Shown: positions 1-11,979 of the stretch, one piece after another
Numbering within the stretch: the first letter of the stretch is position 1
How the letters are laid out: every line of letters begins with the position of its first letter
Assembly (NCBI GenBank): GCA_018296165.2
Contig: JACKQL020000008.1
Coordinates: forward strand, 1,302,001-1,366,000
DNA from: Termitomyces sp. T153
Taxonomy: Eukaryota > Basidiomycota > Agaricomycetes > Agaricales > Lyophyllaceae
Length of the DNA stretch: 64,000 nucleotides
Direction of reading: 5' to 3'
Made by a program: the position numbers and the translations under genes
Notes under the pieces: model-generated
The model's database searches: none
Seen by the model: only the letters and a program-made list of their open reading frames with translations
Told to the model about the DNA's origin: nothing

Positions 1-1158
1 TGGACTGTTCCACTAGGGCTCCAAATCCAGAAGAGTACACCTAGGGGCCCAGCAGCCCTGCCATTGACTCCTTGCCTTAAACTCTCTTGCTAGGCCCTGC
101 CTCTGATAGCAATGACACCTTTTACTTTTCCTTGCCACACAACATCTGAGCTCCCTTTCTCTGCCCATCCTGCAGAAGTCCCACCTTCACTGTGGACTAC
201 TCCCCACTTCCTCCACCCTCCACTCTGGACCTCCAGCTTGACACCCTACCCCTGCACCCCATACCCATCTGCTCCACAACCAACACCAAGTCCCACTCCT
301 GCTTCACCAATGTGTAAGCTATATGCCAGCTTAACAAGATTGGGCACTTCTTATGCCATGCCCAACAGGGAAGACACATTAATATGTCATAACAAGAACC
401 CTGCATCAGCACTTCAAACTCGCATTTCTTTTCATATTGAGCAGAGAGGGTGCACTACTCAAATAATCAGCTGGAGCACAGAAAAAGTCTACCAACCTAC
501 CAAAGCCTTCTTTTGACACCACTTGAGGGTTGAGGGACTCTGTGCTTGTTCCATCACCTCTGCAAACTTCTCTGGAGTCATGTCCACCTGCATAATGCAC
601 AACAACTCCAGAGCTCTGCACCAGCACCTCAAACTTGCATCTCTTCCTATATCAAGCACAGAGGACACACTACTCAAACAATTAGCCAGAGCACAAAAAA
701 AGTCCACCAACCTACTGGAGCCTCCTCTTGATACCACTTGAGGGTTGAGGGACACTGTGCTTGCCCCATTGCCTTTACAAACTTCTCTGGAGTCACATCT
801 ACCTGCACAATGCATAACAACTCCAAAACTACCATCACTCCCCCTGGCTCAAAGTTCAGCCTGGAGGAATGCACTAAGGCCAACTGTATCAAACTCCCAC
901 CTTGAGAGAAGCTCCAGACAGACTTGCCACCACCATGGATAGCTCTGCTAAAGCTCAATTAGTGACTCCAAAACTCAAGAAAGCCAGAAAAAGACTACAA
1001 TACATTGACTACATCTTCTTGCAATCCCACTGATGATTGTACTCTGCATGGTGGCCCTTGTATTCAGCCCACACATCAATGTGGTTCTCATTGGAAGGTG
1101 GGGAGGTTGGAAATGCAATTGACAACAATGCTGCTGAAGAGGAGGCAGAAGAAGACAT
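1..1158 (-). pseudogene. antisense ORF of A-type LTR element, copy 1 (partial, decayed)
   Basis: The minus strand encodes a decayed copy of the protein also found at 22907-19188. The likely start at 1158 gives MSSSASSS, and about 20 residues later a PPSNENHIDVW segment follows that matches PPSNDNHVDVW in the other copy. Further on the segments LNFEPGGVMVVLELL and STLKWYQEEAPVGW match LSLAPGVVLIVLES and TLKWRQKKAPVGC. A 215-bp tandem duplication (416-630 and 631-845) repeats part of it and shifts the frame, and there are in-frame stops. The ORF runs opposite to the sense of the adjoining LTR, whose TATA box and polypurine tract both point to the plus strand. Function unknown. It leaves the window at its C-terminal side. 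Confidence 0.5.
416..845. repeat. 215-bp tandem duplication
   Basis: Two diverged direct copies (416-630 and 631-845) share long stretches such as CCACTTGAGGGTTGAGGGAC and AACTTCTCTGGAGTCA at a constant 215-bp offset. The related copy near 22.45-22.6 kb has only one unit, so the duplication is private to this copy. The period is not a multiple of three, so it breaks the antisense ORF it lies in. Confidence 0.75.
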
Positions 1159-1369
1159 GGAAGAAAAGTTTTAGGAACTCCAGGGTACATCTGATCCTTT
1201 TTAATTGATTGGAAGGAACTCCCTGACAAATGATGGCCATGCTTTGACTTTGTTCCCCATGCCACCACTGTGGTTTGATCAATATTGCTTGCACTTCAAT
1301 TTTTATGCTCCTGCCAATCCCTGACTCATGCTCCACCCCTTGAGGGTCTCAATGCTAAAGGGGCAGTGA

Positions 1370-2283
1370 TGTCATAACCTGCTCCTAGACCTCTGGACTT
1401 TCCTCCAGATCACCCTGCCTCTCCAGAGCTTCTCCCAACAATCCCTCAACTTACCCCAGCCTTTGCTGACCCATAGCACCCATCCCAGCTAACTCCAATG
1501 CTTCCTCAGCAAGCTCTGACAACCTCCTGGCAAACTCTACTGCATCTTCTATGAGCCTCCTCAGATCCCTCTTCTCCCACAAAGCCCCAGGCCTCTCCAA
1601 CACATCTTCTGGCCCAGGCATATGTCACTGGCTAACCCTTACAACCCATATGACACCTTCAGAGCTCTTTAACAACCATGGGGCAGATCACATCCCTATC
1701 AGTTTCCATTAGAATATTGCTACAGCCCACCATCTGATCAGAACCAACATCTGTCAACCCTGCATAGCTCTGACAAACTGCACTGTTGCACCCTCAACTC
1801 CTAGAGGAGGTTTAGTAGTTAGTATATAAGTCATAGAGTAGCATCTGTTACCTCAGTCTTGATATTACTTTACTTGGTTACCTGTATCTTGTGTCTCTTT
1901 CTATTATGTTTCCTGGCCTTGTCTCTGTTTCTATTTTTAGTCTCAAATCTATCTTTTTCTCAGTTTTGTCTTGTCTTAACTCCATCTTGTCTTGTCCATC
2001 TCTCTTTTCTTATCATTTCTAAGTTGCTTTCAACTCTGACATCATTATAAACTTCACACATATGCCATGACTCTTCAAACATTCTTATGATAACTCCAGA
2101 CCTCACTCCATGCTCAGCTGCAGAACTCATCACTCTTGATTGATCTCCCATCAAACTCCAGCTCCAGTCCCATCACTTGTAAAGCCTCCACTTGCCCTGC
2201 AGCCTATACACTTGCTTATGGACTTGTACCTGATGCCCACCCAAGCCCAACACTTAATATACTTTGTCTTAGACTTCTCTGGA
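1370..2283 (+). mobile_element. A-family LTR (copy A1), left part, interrupted by element B
   Basis: Begins TGTCATAACCTG, a CG-depleted form of the family start TGTCACGACCCG. It contains the TATA region AGTATATAAGTCATAGAG near 1820. The LTR is cut at 2283 by insertion of element B and continues at 15700-15860, where it ends ACCTGACA. No matching TSD flanks it. It is preceded by internal sequence with a polypurine tract, so it is an LTR of a larger element rather than a solo LTR. Confidence 0.85.
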
Positions 2284-2500
2284 TGTAATGTTTCCATTAC
2301 ACTTTGCACAGCTTATGGTTCACACTTTGTAAGTCAAAACCAGTTGATAGTTCTATTTACAAAGTATGAAGTAAGGTGCTGCCTTATATAAGTAAATGTA
2401 TTGTACTTTTAGGGATAGCATCATATGATGCTGTCTATATAATTAAATAATAATAGAACTAATATAGCAAGGTAGCATAAGTAATGAGTGCTCTGTTACA
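2284..2500 (-). mobile_element. LTR of element B (3' LTR in element sense)
   Basis: A 217-bp terminal repeat that matches 15478-15694 along its whole length. It ends TG...CA on both strands and carries GTACTTTTAGGGATAGCATCA. The flanking 5-bp direct repeat CTGGA occurs at 2279-2283 and again at 15695-15699. Just inside it, at 2501-2515, the minus strand reads AAAAGGGGG, a polypurine tract, which makes this the 3' LTR and the element minus-strand oriented. Confidence 0.92.
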
Positions 2501-2963
2501 TAACCCCCTTTTGAGTCTGTTAATGGACTCACTTTCAAAGACAAACAAAGTAAATGAAAGAGAAAGGGTGGGATATGGCATCCCACCCAATAGTGTGCAC
2601 TGGAATTTGAGTACAAATTCCTATGTTTATCTGTTGTGGAATCAACAATTGTACATGGATGGAATACATCTCAGTGCACTATCCAACTGTGCTGAGTGAG
2701 AAATGGGGGCTACTAGGGCTCACATGTATTGATCATATTTATATGAGCTCCAAAAGTAGCTCACCCAGCTTGTTCATCCATCTCCAAGGCCTCCACTTCC
2801 TTGCTGCTCACAATGTCCACTCAGTGCTCCAATATAGCATTAGCCATATTACTGGAGCCACTGTTTCCAGCTTCAGGGGCAGTAGGCATAGCAATGTTAG
2901 TTGCTACCACCACTCTCATGGAGCTAGGGACAACCTGTGGAGTTGTCACTGGTTGGGCATCTG

Positions 2964-4108
2964 TGTCACGACCCGTTCCCTGAAGCCCCATACACTGCCC
3001 AACAAACCCCCACTCCCCCGGAACCCCCCCCCCAATGCTTCGTCAAACTTCCCCAGCACTCCACGCCTACTCTGGCTAACTCCGGCACCTTCTTGGCTAA
3101 CTCTGACGGCCCTCTGGCCAACTCCGACGTCTTCCCCACAGCTGCTGGCACTTCCCCTGGACTTCCTGAGCCCCTGGGACCACTTCCCCGCCATGCCTGA
3201 CCCCATTACATGTTATCAACCTGACACTCTGGCTTCCCCAACTTACCCTGGAGTATCACAACAGCCTTGGAACAGACCGTGTCACAATTGATCCCATCAA
3301 CATATCAATGTGGCCTGCCCTCTGATCATAACCAACACCCATCGACTCCGTCGAGCTCTGCCAGGCCCTGCCACCACAGCTGACATCCCCAGAGCTCTTC
3401 AGTAGTCAGTATATAAGACGTAGAGTAGCTCCTTGTACTCTAGTCTTGAGATTATCTATCTATCTACCTACCTTTCTGATGTGTTTCTGATTGTTTCTTC
3501 TCATGTTTTGTGTCCTGTGTCTCGTTTTCCTTACTCTCAGTCTCCCAGTCTTATCTTGTTTCTGTTCCATCATCCTTTTGTTATCATTCTGTGTCTCCAC
3601 CTGAATCTATTCTTGTTCTCATCTTGTCTTCGTCTCATTTTATTCAACTCCATATTGCTCCGTTTGATTCTGTCTATTGTGTTCAAGTTCTCTTGACCAT
3701 AACGTACTCACGAACTCCGCAATTACAATTATGAACCTCTGACGCTCATTACCACCCCCAGACCCTGCTATACACTCGCCTCCGAACCCCATCAATCCCT
3801 GTTGATCCCCCATCAGAACTCCAGCTCCACTCCTGTCATCCGCATAGCCTCCGCCTCCTCCGCACCTGCAATACTCACACACGGATTTATGCCTGAACAC
3901 CGCCAAGTCCATCCCCCTCCCCTGCAACTCATCCTCTACTCCTCCAGACCTCCCCAGACTTGCTCGGATCAATCTCCCCTGGCTATCCTCACAAGTCCCC
4001 AGTGCTTGGAACACTCCCGAGTGCTTGGTTGTCAGTGCAGGGAATCACGTTCGCCTAATAAGGACTCGCCCAGTGTAGCTGAGCCCCTGTGGTCAGTGGA
4101 ACCTGACA
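2964..4108 (+). mobile_element. A-family solo LTR (copy A2), young, inside element B
   Basis: TGTCACGACCCG start and ACCTGACA end, 1,145 bp, flanked by a perfect 5-bp TSD ATCTG at 2959-2963 and 4109-4113. It contains the family TATA region (AGTATATAAGACGTAGAG, near 3408). It retains CG dinucleotides while the sequence on both sides has almost none, so it inserted after its host had decayed. Nothing in it codes for a recognisable protein. Confidence 0.95.
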
Positions 4109-4711
4109 ATCTGTAGGCAATGCAGAATTGTCAGTGTAGTCCAATTTCATGGACTTCTCTGTAGGTGTGTCCTCTGAGGATGCACTAGAGCTCAATGCTG
4201 GGTTGGTAGTGGTCACAGCCACTAATGACAAAGGCCTCTCCTTAGTTGGAGCTGCACTCATAGAAGGAGCCACTGACAAGGGCTCCTCTGTGGCAGCCAG
4301 TGAGGCTCTCACCATCTCCACAGGTCAGTGCAGGAGGTGAGTGAAGATACCAGCCTCACTAAAGCATAGCCATTCAGCTGCATCAAGAGGAGAGTGGCCT
4401 CTGCTCTCATGGATTTGGAGGAGCATGTGGAAGCACTCCTGGTCATCAGCAGTGGAAATATACTACCCATTATACTTCTGTACTGCAGGAGGTACCCCAA
4501 TGATCTGGAGTTGATGATGGCATTCATTGTCAACCTGCATGAACAAGTCCACATGAATGGCACTTCTGGACCAATGGTGATTGAGAAAGCATATGCTATA
4601 GGTATACACATGATTTACTCAGGTGGAAGGTACACAGTTGGCTAGGAGGTGACATATCACCTCTGTCTCACTCAATTTGTTGATTTGCATAGGCAGCACT
4701 TGCAGCCTGTA

Positions 4712-5372
4712 TGTCATGACCCATTCCATTCCCCCCTTCCCTTCACCATTATCCAACCTCAGATTCTACACAGTCCCTCTCTAGATCTCAGCCACACCCC
4801 CAGATCTTAGCCACAGTCCTGTTTCAGCCACATCCAGGTTTTAGCCACCTCTAGGACTGCTTTTCCTGTTCCAGATCATTCCCACAGGCACAGATCACTT
4901 TCATAGGTTCCAGATCACTTCCACAGGTTCCAGATCACTTCCACAGGTTCCAGATCACTTCCACAGGTTCCAGATCACTTCCACCTGTTCCAGATCACTT
5001 CCACAGGTTCCAGATCACTTCCACCTGTTCCAGAGAACTTCCACCTGTTCCAGATCACTTCCACCTGTTCCAGATCACTTCCACCTGTTCCAGATCACTT
5101 CCTGCTATGACTTAGATCACTTCCATCTTCTCCTTTTAGCAGTGTCCTACAGCTATATAAGGTCCCTTAGTCTGTAGCTACACCCCAGCCTTGACATTAC
5201 CTGATATCTTGTTTGTGTTCTGTTGTTATCTGATCTTCTCTCCATTCATTACTCGTTCTCATTTCTTAGTCTCTTAGTTTCTTTCCCTATTTACATACTT
5301 GCTGTTGGCATCACCTCCCCAAGGTGGTTTTGGCTCCTGTAAGAGTCCCCCTCTAGGACTGTGGTCCTGACA
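4712..5372 (+). mobile_element. C-family solo LTR (copy C1) inside element B
   Basis: TGTCATGACCCATTCC start, GTGGTCCTGACA end, 661 bp, with a perfect TSD CTGTA at 4707-4711 and 5373-5377. It holds a 20-bp tandem array (see separate entry) and a TATATAAGG promoter-like stretch near 5154. The same LTR type recurs at 20152-22215. Its ends resemble family A but the interior does not. Confidence 0.93.
4870..5105 (+). repeat. 20-bp tandem array in the C LTR
   Basis: About twelve consecutive units of the form CCAGATCACTTCCACAGGTT, with the variant CCACCTGTTCCAGATCACTT in later units. The second C LTR carries a shorter, more diverged version (20297-20357, continuing at 21710-21970 with GACTTAGATCACTTCCACTT units), so the array is part of the LTR and varies between copies. 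Confidence 0.85.
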
Positions 5373-8129
5373 CTGTACAGAGTGAAAGTGTAGGATGCTA
5401 TTAGGTCAAACTCTCCTATACTGGATTGGTAATTGTCAACTACTTCTCAATAGAAACACAGCTGAGCAACCACCATAGCAAACAGCCTCATATAGGCTAT
5501 TTGTACATGCAGTGTAGTTGGGGCTAGTGCCTGACCTAAGATGTAGCCAAAGACCAAACATTAGTCTATGCACAATGAGGCATTGATGGCCATGCCTGAG
5601 TACAGGTTCTGTGAACCTGGATGGCCATGGTGCAGAATGCACTGTGCCCATGCATCAATGACAAAATGATGGCTGATTAGGACTTGAGTAAGTCCTGCTC
5701 CTTGCATATTGTTATTTGTGCAGCCAAGCATGGCCAATGAATGTGAAGGTAAGGGGACTGGTATCCAATGACAGTCCTTTATAGGCAAAGATGTTTCCAA
5801 TTCTGCTGGGGTTAGCTCTATGGCCCATCTTTCATAGCTAGAGCCATATAGAAGGAGAGCAGCATGAATCTGCTCCCTCATAGTAACCTTTGATCTGCCA
5901 ACCCAAATGAGCTTCAGAATCAGTCAAATCTGCTCAGGATTCATGGGCATCCCTCAGGGAGCCCATTGGTACAGTGATTCATAGCATGGGGATATGTGAG
6001 ATATCCCCACCTCAGTAGAGTGGGCAAAGACTGCTTTGTAACCAACAAAAACTGCATTGGTCATTGGCAACCAGTAGAAGTTGGAGTGTAGAATACCCCT
6101 GAAGTCATTCTAGTGCTCAAAGCACCCACAAACCAATGTGGTATCCCAGCCATTTGGTGGGCAGCTGGGCACTGTATCATTTAGACACTTGAGGTCCAAC
6201 TTAGACTTCTTAGCATCAATGGCTAACAGTTATCTGGCATTAGCATTGTGCTGCTCCTTGCAATGATACTCAGTAGCATTGTCATCAGAATTACTGTCCA
6301 AGATATGTTGTTTAGACATAGGGACATCATCATCATTATTACTACCTGAGTCAGATGCTGCTGGGGCACTTGCCATTGCTTGGGCAGCTGACTGCTGAGT
6401 GACAGAGAATTCTTTGTCATGGGGATCCCATTGCACTAGTGGCCTCACCTCCTGAGGGAGCACACCAGGCATATCATAGGTCCTCAATTTAAAGACCTCA
6501 ATCATGCCAGCTTCTGACCCTTGTGGGACATTTTCTAGAAACATGATTGGAGTGGTGACAACCACAGAGTTGTCTGCTTCTGTTGACACAACAGCTGGCT
6601 TTGGAGTGCCAGTCTGCTTTGTGGAGGGCTTCACTACTCTCTCCTTTGTTGCTGCTGGCTTAGGCAGCCTCACTTGAGCTGCCACTAACTTGGATGGCCC
6701 AGCAGAAGATGAAGCCACCTTGAAATCAGGGTGCTTGTTGATTACCTGGTCATCACCAGTAGGAACAACATCATCATAGGGCATGAGTGGTACCCTCTGA
6801 GTCAAGGATCCCTTGATAAACACAGAAGGCTTAGTACAAGCCTTTTTTGCTTCTGGAGGATTTGGAGGGGAGACAACATGCTTCCCTTTCCCCAATGCTG
6901 AATGGAAGAAGTGTGCCCAGGCCTCATCCCTTTGATTTAAAACAATGTCAAGTTCATTCAGAACTTGAGCCAGTGCAAGTTGCACTGCAGGGTTCTTGAG
7001 GATGTTAGCACCAATGTCCTCTGGCACTCCAGCCTCATGCAGTCGCTGAAGCAATAGAGTTATTTGCTCATCTATAGTGGTGAAAGGCTCAGAGGCTCTT
7101 TAGCTTTGCCCTTGCTCTTCTTCTTTGCAGAGAAGCATTGCTCAACTGTCTTCTAGGCAGTTGACAAGGGAGTGCTACTTTCTTGTGCCAGTGCAGAAGG
7201 CAACATTGCAGTTGCCTTGCCCTTTCCTTTACTAATTGAGGCAGTGGCTGGTTGTCCCAATGCACTTGACAATGAAGAAGGCACATTTGAGGGATATGCC
7301 CCAGTAGGCAATAGCAGATATAACCACTGAGAGGGTGCCAATGACTATATCAGAGCTGTAATTGACTCTGGGCCTTTGTCATCAACCTCCATTGCTTCTG
7401 CTGATGGCACTGCAGAGACCAAAATCCCTAATTGTGACAACGTAGTAGCAGGTTGTCATTGACTTGCTGTGCCTATTGTATGGTCAGGGCCAGCCATTGG
7501 AGGTGGGGCCACAACAAATTGTAGCATTTCATACTGCTGGAATTCCTGGGACCACAATAGTTGTGCAGCCACAGGGTATCCAAAGTTGAATTGAGAGGGA
7601 CCAGTGGTCTCCCATGTCCTCTACCTGCTCCTTGAGGAGGGGCCAATAGTCCTCCATGCCCTCTGCCTGCTCTGTCTTGTTGTGGGGGCATACCACATCC
7701 CTGCACTGGCAACTGCTGCATTGTCATTGTGTAGCTAGGCAGGGCCACATCTCCTAGCACTGCTGATGGTCCTCTGCTTGTGGGCCTTGTGTTCTTATGA
7801 GCTGGGGCTGCTCTTTTCATTGTTGGAGGTGCTACATCTTTCAGCACCAAGCCTCCTGCCAACATAGCAAAGCCATCAAAGCCAGAGAGCAAGCTGCTCC
7901 CTGGTCCTCTCCCTCTTGAGCTCTGTTCAGAGCCCATGGAATATTCTGGCAGATCCACATCTGCCTTGCCCGGTCATTTCTTTTTCTTGCCTATAGGGTA
8001 AGGAGTCTCCTAGTATAGTTGGTGCATTGCATCAACAATGTAGAAGGAGACAAAGACCAGTTGGACTTTGTGCTCAGCCAAAAAAAATTGGCTGATATAA
8101 TCATTGATGGCAGCCTATTGACCTTCTGG

Positions 8130-8480
8130 ACTAAGTCAAGTTGACTTAGACCTTCTAGCCAACTGCACAGGGCACTGCATGCCCTGCAACTCCAGATATC
8201 TGTTAAGAGCTATCAAGTCTCTGCAAGTCTCAAAGAACTCCCAAGTGGTATCCCCAAAACTCCAACAAACCTTGAATTCAAGATTCTTACCATCCCAACA
8301 ATGACCTACTAGGTCATCAACAAACCATTCCTAGTTGTTTGGGGTGCTAAAGTCATAAGGCTCCGGTATCTTCCTATTGGGAAACAGCATGTTATTGCTG
8401 GCCTTATACAGTTGCAGCAACAATACATGGAACTTAGGGTGTAACCTTCATTCCTGGAGTGCTCCAATACATAGTTGGAG
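8130..8480 (-). pseudogene. Element B chromodomain (pol C-terminus)
   Basis: The minus strand reads EWFVDDLVGHCWDGKNLEF, KVCWSFGDTTWEFFETCRDL and ALNRYLEL, the pattern of a chromodomain (aromatic, acidic, then W-x3-TWE). In chromoviruses this domain ends the pol polyprotein and steers integration to methylated-histone chromatin. Two presumed arginines read as cysteine (HCW, KVCW), as expected if CGN codons changed to TGN. A stop lies just upstream. Confidence 0.7.
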
Positions 8481-8549
8481 GTCTCCTTATAGGCCTCGAG
8501 AATTCAATATGGCCCAATCCACTTTGGGCAGAGCTTTCTTGCTTTGCCT

Positions 8550-9850
8550 TTAGGCAGGTTGAGATTTTTTATTGAAAGGTGCTAACACACCTTTCTTAAG
8601 GTTGGGATCAAGCTTGCAACAGACATGTGCCTCAATAATTGCATTGTGAGCTGCTGCCAAGTTCTCCAGAGCTTGGTGGGCAAACTGCTGGATTCCCCTT
8701 GGAATCGCAATATTCAACCTAATTTCCTGTATCATAGATGGCATGTATTCACTGTTCAACTCAAATGGTGCAAAGCACATTGTCTCAGAGATACTCACAT
8801 TTATTGCAAATTGTGTTAAGTCTATCCAACTTAACCAGTCTTTTTGGTCTGGTCATACTACTGTATGAAGGATCTGACCAACATTCCTATTGGCACATTC
8901 AGTATGACCATCCATCTGTAGATGAAACAATGTAGATATTAGAAGCTTTGCTCTTAACAGCTTGTGCAGTTTATGCCATCATTTGGACATTAACTTCAAG
9001 TCTCAATTGCTGACATTGAGCTTGGGAGGCTGTGCAGCCTCACAATCTCATGCATGTAGATCCAGGACAGCTGTGACACTGTCATAGTAGTGTGCATCAG
9101 AATAAGGTGCACCATGCTTGTTATCTGACATATAACTACCCAAAAGTAGTTATACCCTGTAGACTCAGGGAATGGACCTATGAAGTCCATCCTTATTGAG
9201 TCCTAGGGTTTGACTGACATGGGCAGGGAGTGCAACTTCTCTGAATGGAGCTGATTTCTCCTTTTCACCTGTTGATATAGCTGACAAGTGGTACAGAATG
9301 CATGAGCATCTGCACCCACTGTCAGCCACCAATACCAATGACAAATATATTCTGTCCTTCTCTAGGCATCAAGATGTCCCACTACAGTGTGTACTTGCTC
9401 AAGCACACTGCTTACCAGCTCTTGGTTATGAGGTATACACAGCACCTTGTGGCCCAAGAGATTGGTAGTCCAAATGAGCTTATCTTGTAGATGGAAGGAC
9501 TTGTAGTCTTTTGGTTAAGTCAGGATTTCAGCAAAGAGCTTGTTTTTGCCATACAAAGATCAGATTTGATAGAGGAATTTCCTGTCTGTCCTATCTTGGG
9601 GCTGTGGAGACTGGGCCATCCCTAGAATGGCTTCTCCAAGAGGCATATCAACCTTGTCCCCTTCAGTATTAGACCCATGCTGAGCTTGGGCTGAATCTCC
9701 CTTGCCATCATTATTGGCAGCAAGTACTTGTGCTTTTTTATTACAAATTTTGTAACAATTGTGCACTCACCTACCTGAGAGCACATACTTGATCCAGTTG
9801 TGCTTGCATTTCCTGCATGCATGTAGGGGGCAGATCATCCTCCTCTGGGT
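8550..9850 (-). pseudogene. Element B integrase region
   Basis: Minus-strand segments include MDFIGPFPESTGYNYFWVV (first catalytic Asp in MDFIGP) and VSQLSWIYMHEIVRLHSLPS. The segment GIQQFAHQALENLAAAHNAI at 8550-8798 is the usual integrase C-terminal helix before the chromodomain linker. Frames are broken: the segment that would carry the second catalytic Asp follows a frame change near 9000. A decayed gypsy-type DDE integrase. Confidence 0.75.
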
Positions 9851-10069
9851 CAATACAGGCATCTCCACAGACATAGTCATAGATGTGGTGTATTTTTTGC
9901 AGAGAGTTGCTCTCAAAGTAGCAGGATAAAAAGTCCACTACCTTATTGAGCTCTCCTTTCACATATGTGATGTCAAAATTAAATCTCAACATATAATCTG
10001 TCCATCATCATTGATGTGGTGACAAGTTCTGTTAAGTTTTGAAAAACTCAAGAGCTTTATGATCTGTTA

Positions 10070-11100
10070 TCACACAGATCTTGTACTCCAGAAGCTTTTT
10101 TCCCACTTGAGGAGGGCTTCAAGAATTGCTAGAGTTTTGAGTTCATGCATGGCATAATTTTGCTGTGCATTGGTGAACTTTTTCAACATGAATCCTGCTG
10201 GCCAACATTTTTGCCAGCTTAGACCTTGTCCATACATTGCTCCAATGCCTGTCTTTGAGGCATCACAGATCAGCCAGATGGGATCCTCATGTTGAGGATC
10301 AATTGGACATATTACTGGAGTTTTGGCACAGATCCTCTTGATCATGTCAAAGCACCACTAGTGGATAGGTCACTAATAAAATGGTAACTCATTCTGCATT
10401 ATGGCCATCAATGGCCCAGTGTATGCAGAGACATTGGGCAGAGAATTTCTGATGTAGTTCACTAGTCCAACAAACCATTGGATGTCATTGTAGGTTCTAG
10501 GAGTGTGCCACTCCTGGATCCTATTCAACTTCTCCATATCAGGATGTATACCCTGTGAGTCAATTACATAGTTGAGGCACTCTATGCACTTGGCACATAA
10601 CTTGCACTTCTTCCATTTGAAGTAGAGCTTGTTCTTGCATGGTCTTTCAAAGACTACTCTGAGGTGCTGCTTGTGTTCCTCAATGAAATCTGAAAAGATG
10701 AATATATTGTCTAAGTACACATGCATCCACTTGCCAATGATGTCCTTAAAAATGGATGTCATCAGGCATAAGAATGTAGCTGGCACATTACAGTCACCAA
10801 TCTGCATGATATTACTGCAATATGTCCCAGTAATGGTCATAAATGCAGTTTTAGGTATGTCTGATGTATGTATCCTCACTTGTTCATATGCATCAGTGAT
10901 GTCAATTTTCAACCTCATTAGTGCCCAAGCAACATCCTCCCTAATGACTTCTTGGTCCAGTAAGGGCATTACATCCTTAATAGTATTGTCATTGCATTGA
11001 TGCACATCTAGTGCCATCCACAGAGATCCATCCTTCCTAGGGATGCATAATAGTGGTGCAGCCTGATTGGCTGCACACAGTTCTTACCACTTCACATGCA
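10070..11100 (-). pseudogene. Element B reverse transcriptase and RNase H
   Basis: RT palm motifs are visible at 11017-10373: LKIDITDAYEQVRI and HVYLDNIFIFSDFIEEH, followed by the thumb and connection segment IQEWHTPRTYNDIQWFVGL. The second catalytic Asp of the YxDD box is replaced (YLDN), so this copy could not polymerise DNA. RNase H follows at 10345-10070 with ICDASKTGIGAM and NYAMHELKTLAILEAL, as in Ty3/gypsy elements. A short gap and a frame break separate the two. Confidence 0.88.
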
Positions 11101-11979
11101 CATAGTGGTCAATTTTTTCCTGCAATTGCTGCTGAAGTGACTTGGGACACCTTGGCATAAATTATGAGTACCATTTGGTCTCATCAATGAGATTTATCTC
11201 ATGATTCACTTCTTGCCATAGAGGAAGCTCCTCCTTTGTTCCATTGACAATATCTTGGAACTCATTGTACTACTGCTATTGAAAGTGCAGAATGTTGCTT
11301 TCTGTTAGCTTGGAGGGTTGTGCCTTCCCTGCATCTCCTCTTGGCAAAGAGCAATGCTCTTTCTTGGCCAATCTCACTAGTGGTACAGGCTTTGCATACT
11401 TGTCATACAAGGCCATTAAGCAAATCTCTAATTTGTCTGGTATGTTCAGCTAAGCAGAGCTATGGATTGTCCTGCTTCTCACCTCTATTCATGAGTGCTC
11501 AAACTCACTAGACTCAGATATTTTATCCTCCATAGCCATTCTATATATTTCAACATCAGAGGTTAGTCTTCTTACCCCTTCTTGCTTTGTCAAGTCAGCT
11601 ATAAACTGATTCCACTCTTGTAGCATACGTGAATTGTACACCCATTCAAGAGTAGGCATTGGGATTGGTCAGTCCCAAATCTTCCTTTCCCTTGCCTTCA
11701 AAGAGTCAATTTGATCCTTCTGGCATACTCTCCCCCCCTCTTAAAGAGTACTCCTTTGATACTCTTCTTTAGACACCAACAGCAATGGGTGGTCATTGGG
11801 TAGACTCTCAGTCACCCAAACTTCATCCTCATCTGCTACCTCCTCTATAGTGGGCCACTTGAGTCCACCAGGGAGTCAGGGCCACTTGTCACACCACTTG
11901 CCCACAGTGCAGAAGCATCATGCATGACCATCCACATCCTCTAGCTCCAACTTATGAGCTGGAGTTGCCTTTCTGTCAA

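Larger units (their letters stand above)
1..1369 (+). mobile_element. 3' part of the internal region of an A-type LTR element
   Basis: This CG-poor stretch runs directly into the A-family LTR at 1370. Its last bases (about 1340-1369) form a purine-rich tract of the type that precedes a 3' LTR, ending GGGGCAGTGA before TGTCATAACC. The same arrangement is seen before the A LTR at 23126 and, on the minus strand, beside the one ending at 34109. Most of the stretch (1158 down to 1) is occupied on the minus strand by the antisense ORF listed separately. The 5' part of the element lies outside the window. Confidence 0.7.
2735..7958 (-). pseudogene. Element B third coding region (unknown protein, about 1,100 aa before decay)
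   Basis: Downstream of the pol chromodomain the minus strand stays protein-like for about 3.4 kb once the two nested LTRs are removed. It begins near 7958 with a Gly/Arg-rich start (RAGRGHGG, GAGRGHGR) and continues through a Lys-rich KGKGKAT segment. An intact 274-codon stretch follows (7054-6230) with VPEDIGANILKNPAVQLALA and an acidic SDSGSNNDDD end. A segment with HWIPVPLPSHSLAMLGC lies near 5750, then MQVDNECHHQLQII near 4530, ending in LGELLLELI near 2735. The frame resumes exactly across the A2 insertion once one TSD copy is removed. No membrane segment, env-like motif or enzyme signature was recognised. Several stops and at least one frameshift near 7.6 kb mark decay. Confidence 0.55.

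Noticed and set aside
2623..3291. 222-codon plus-strand ORF
   Set aside because: It crosses the border between element B and the inserted LTR A2, so it cannot be an old gene.
4870..5105. CRISPR-like array
   Set aside because: Units are contiguous without unique spacers, the organism is eukaryotic and the array lies within a solo LTR.
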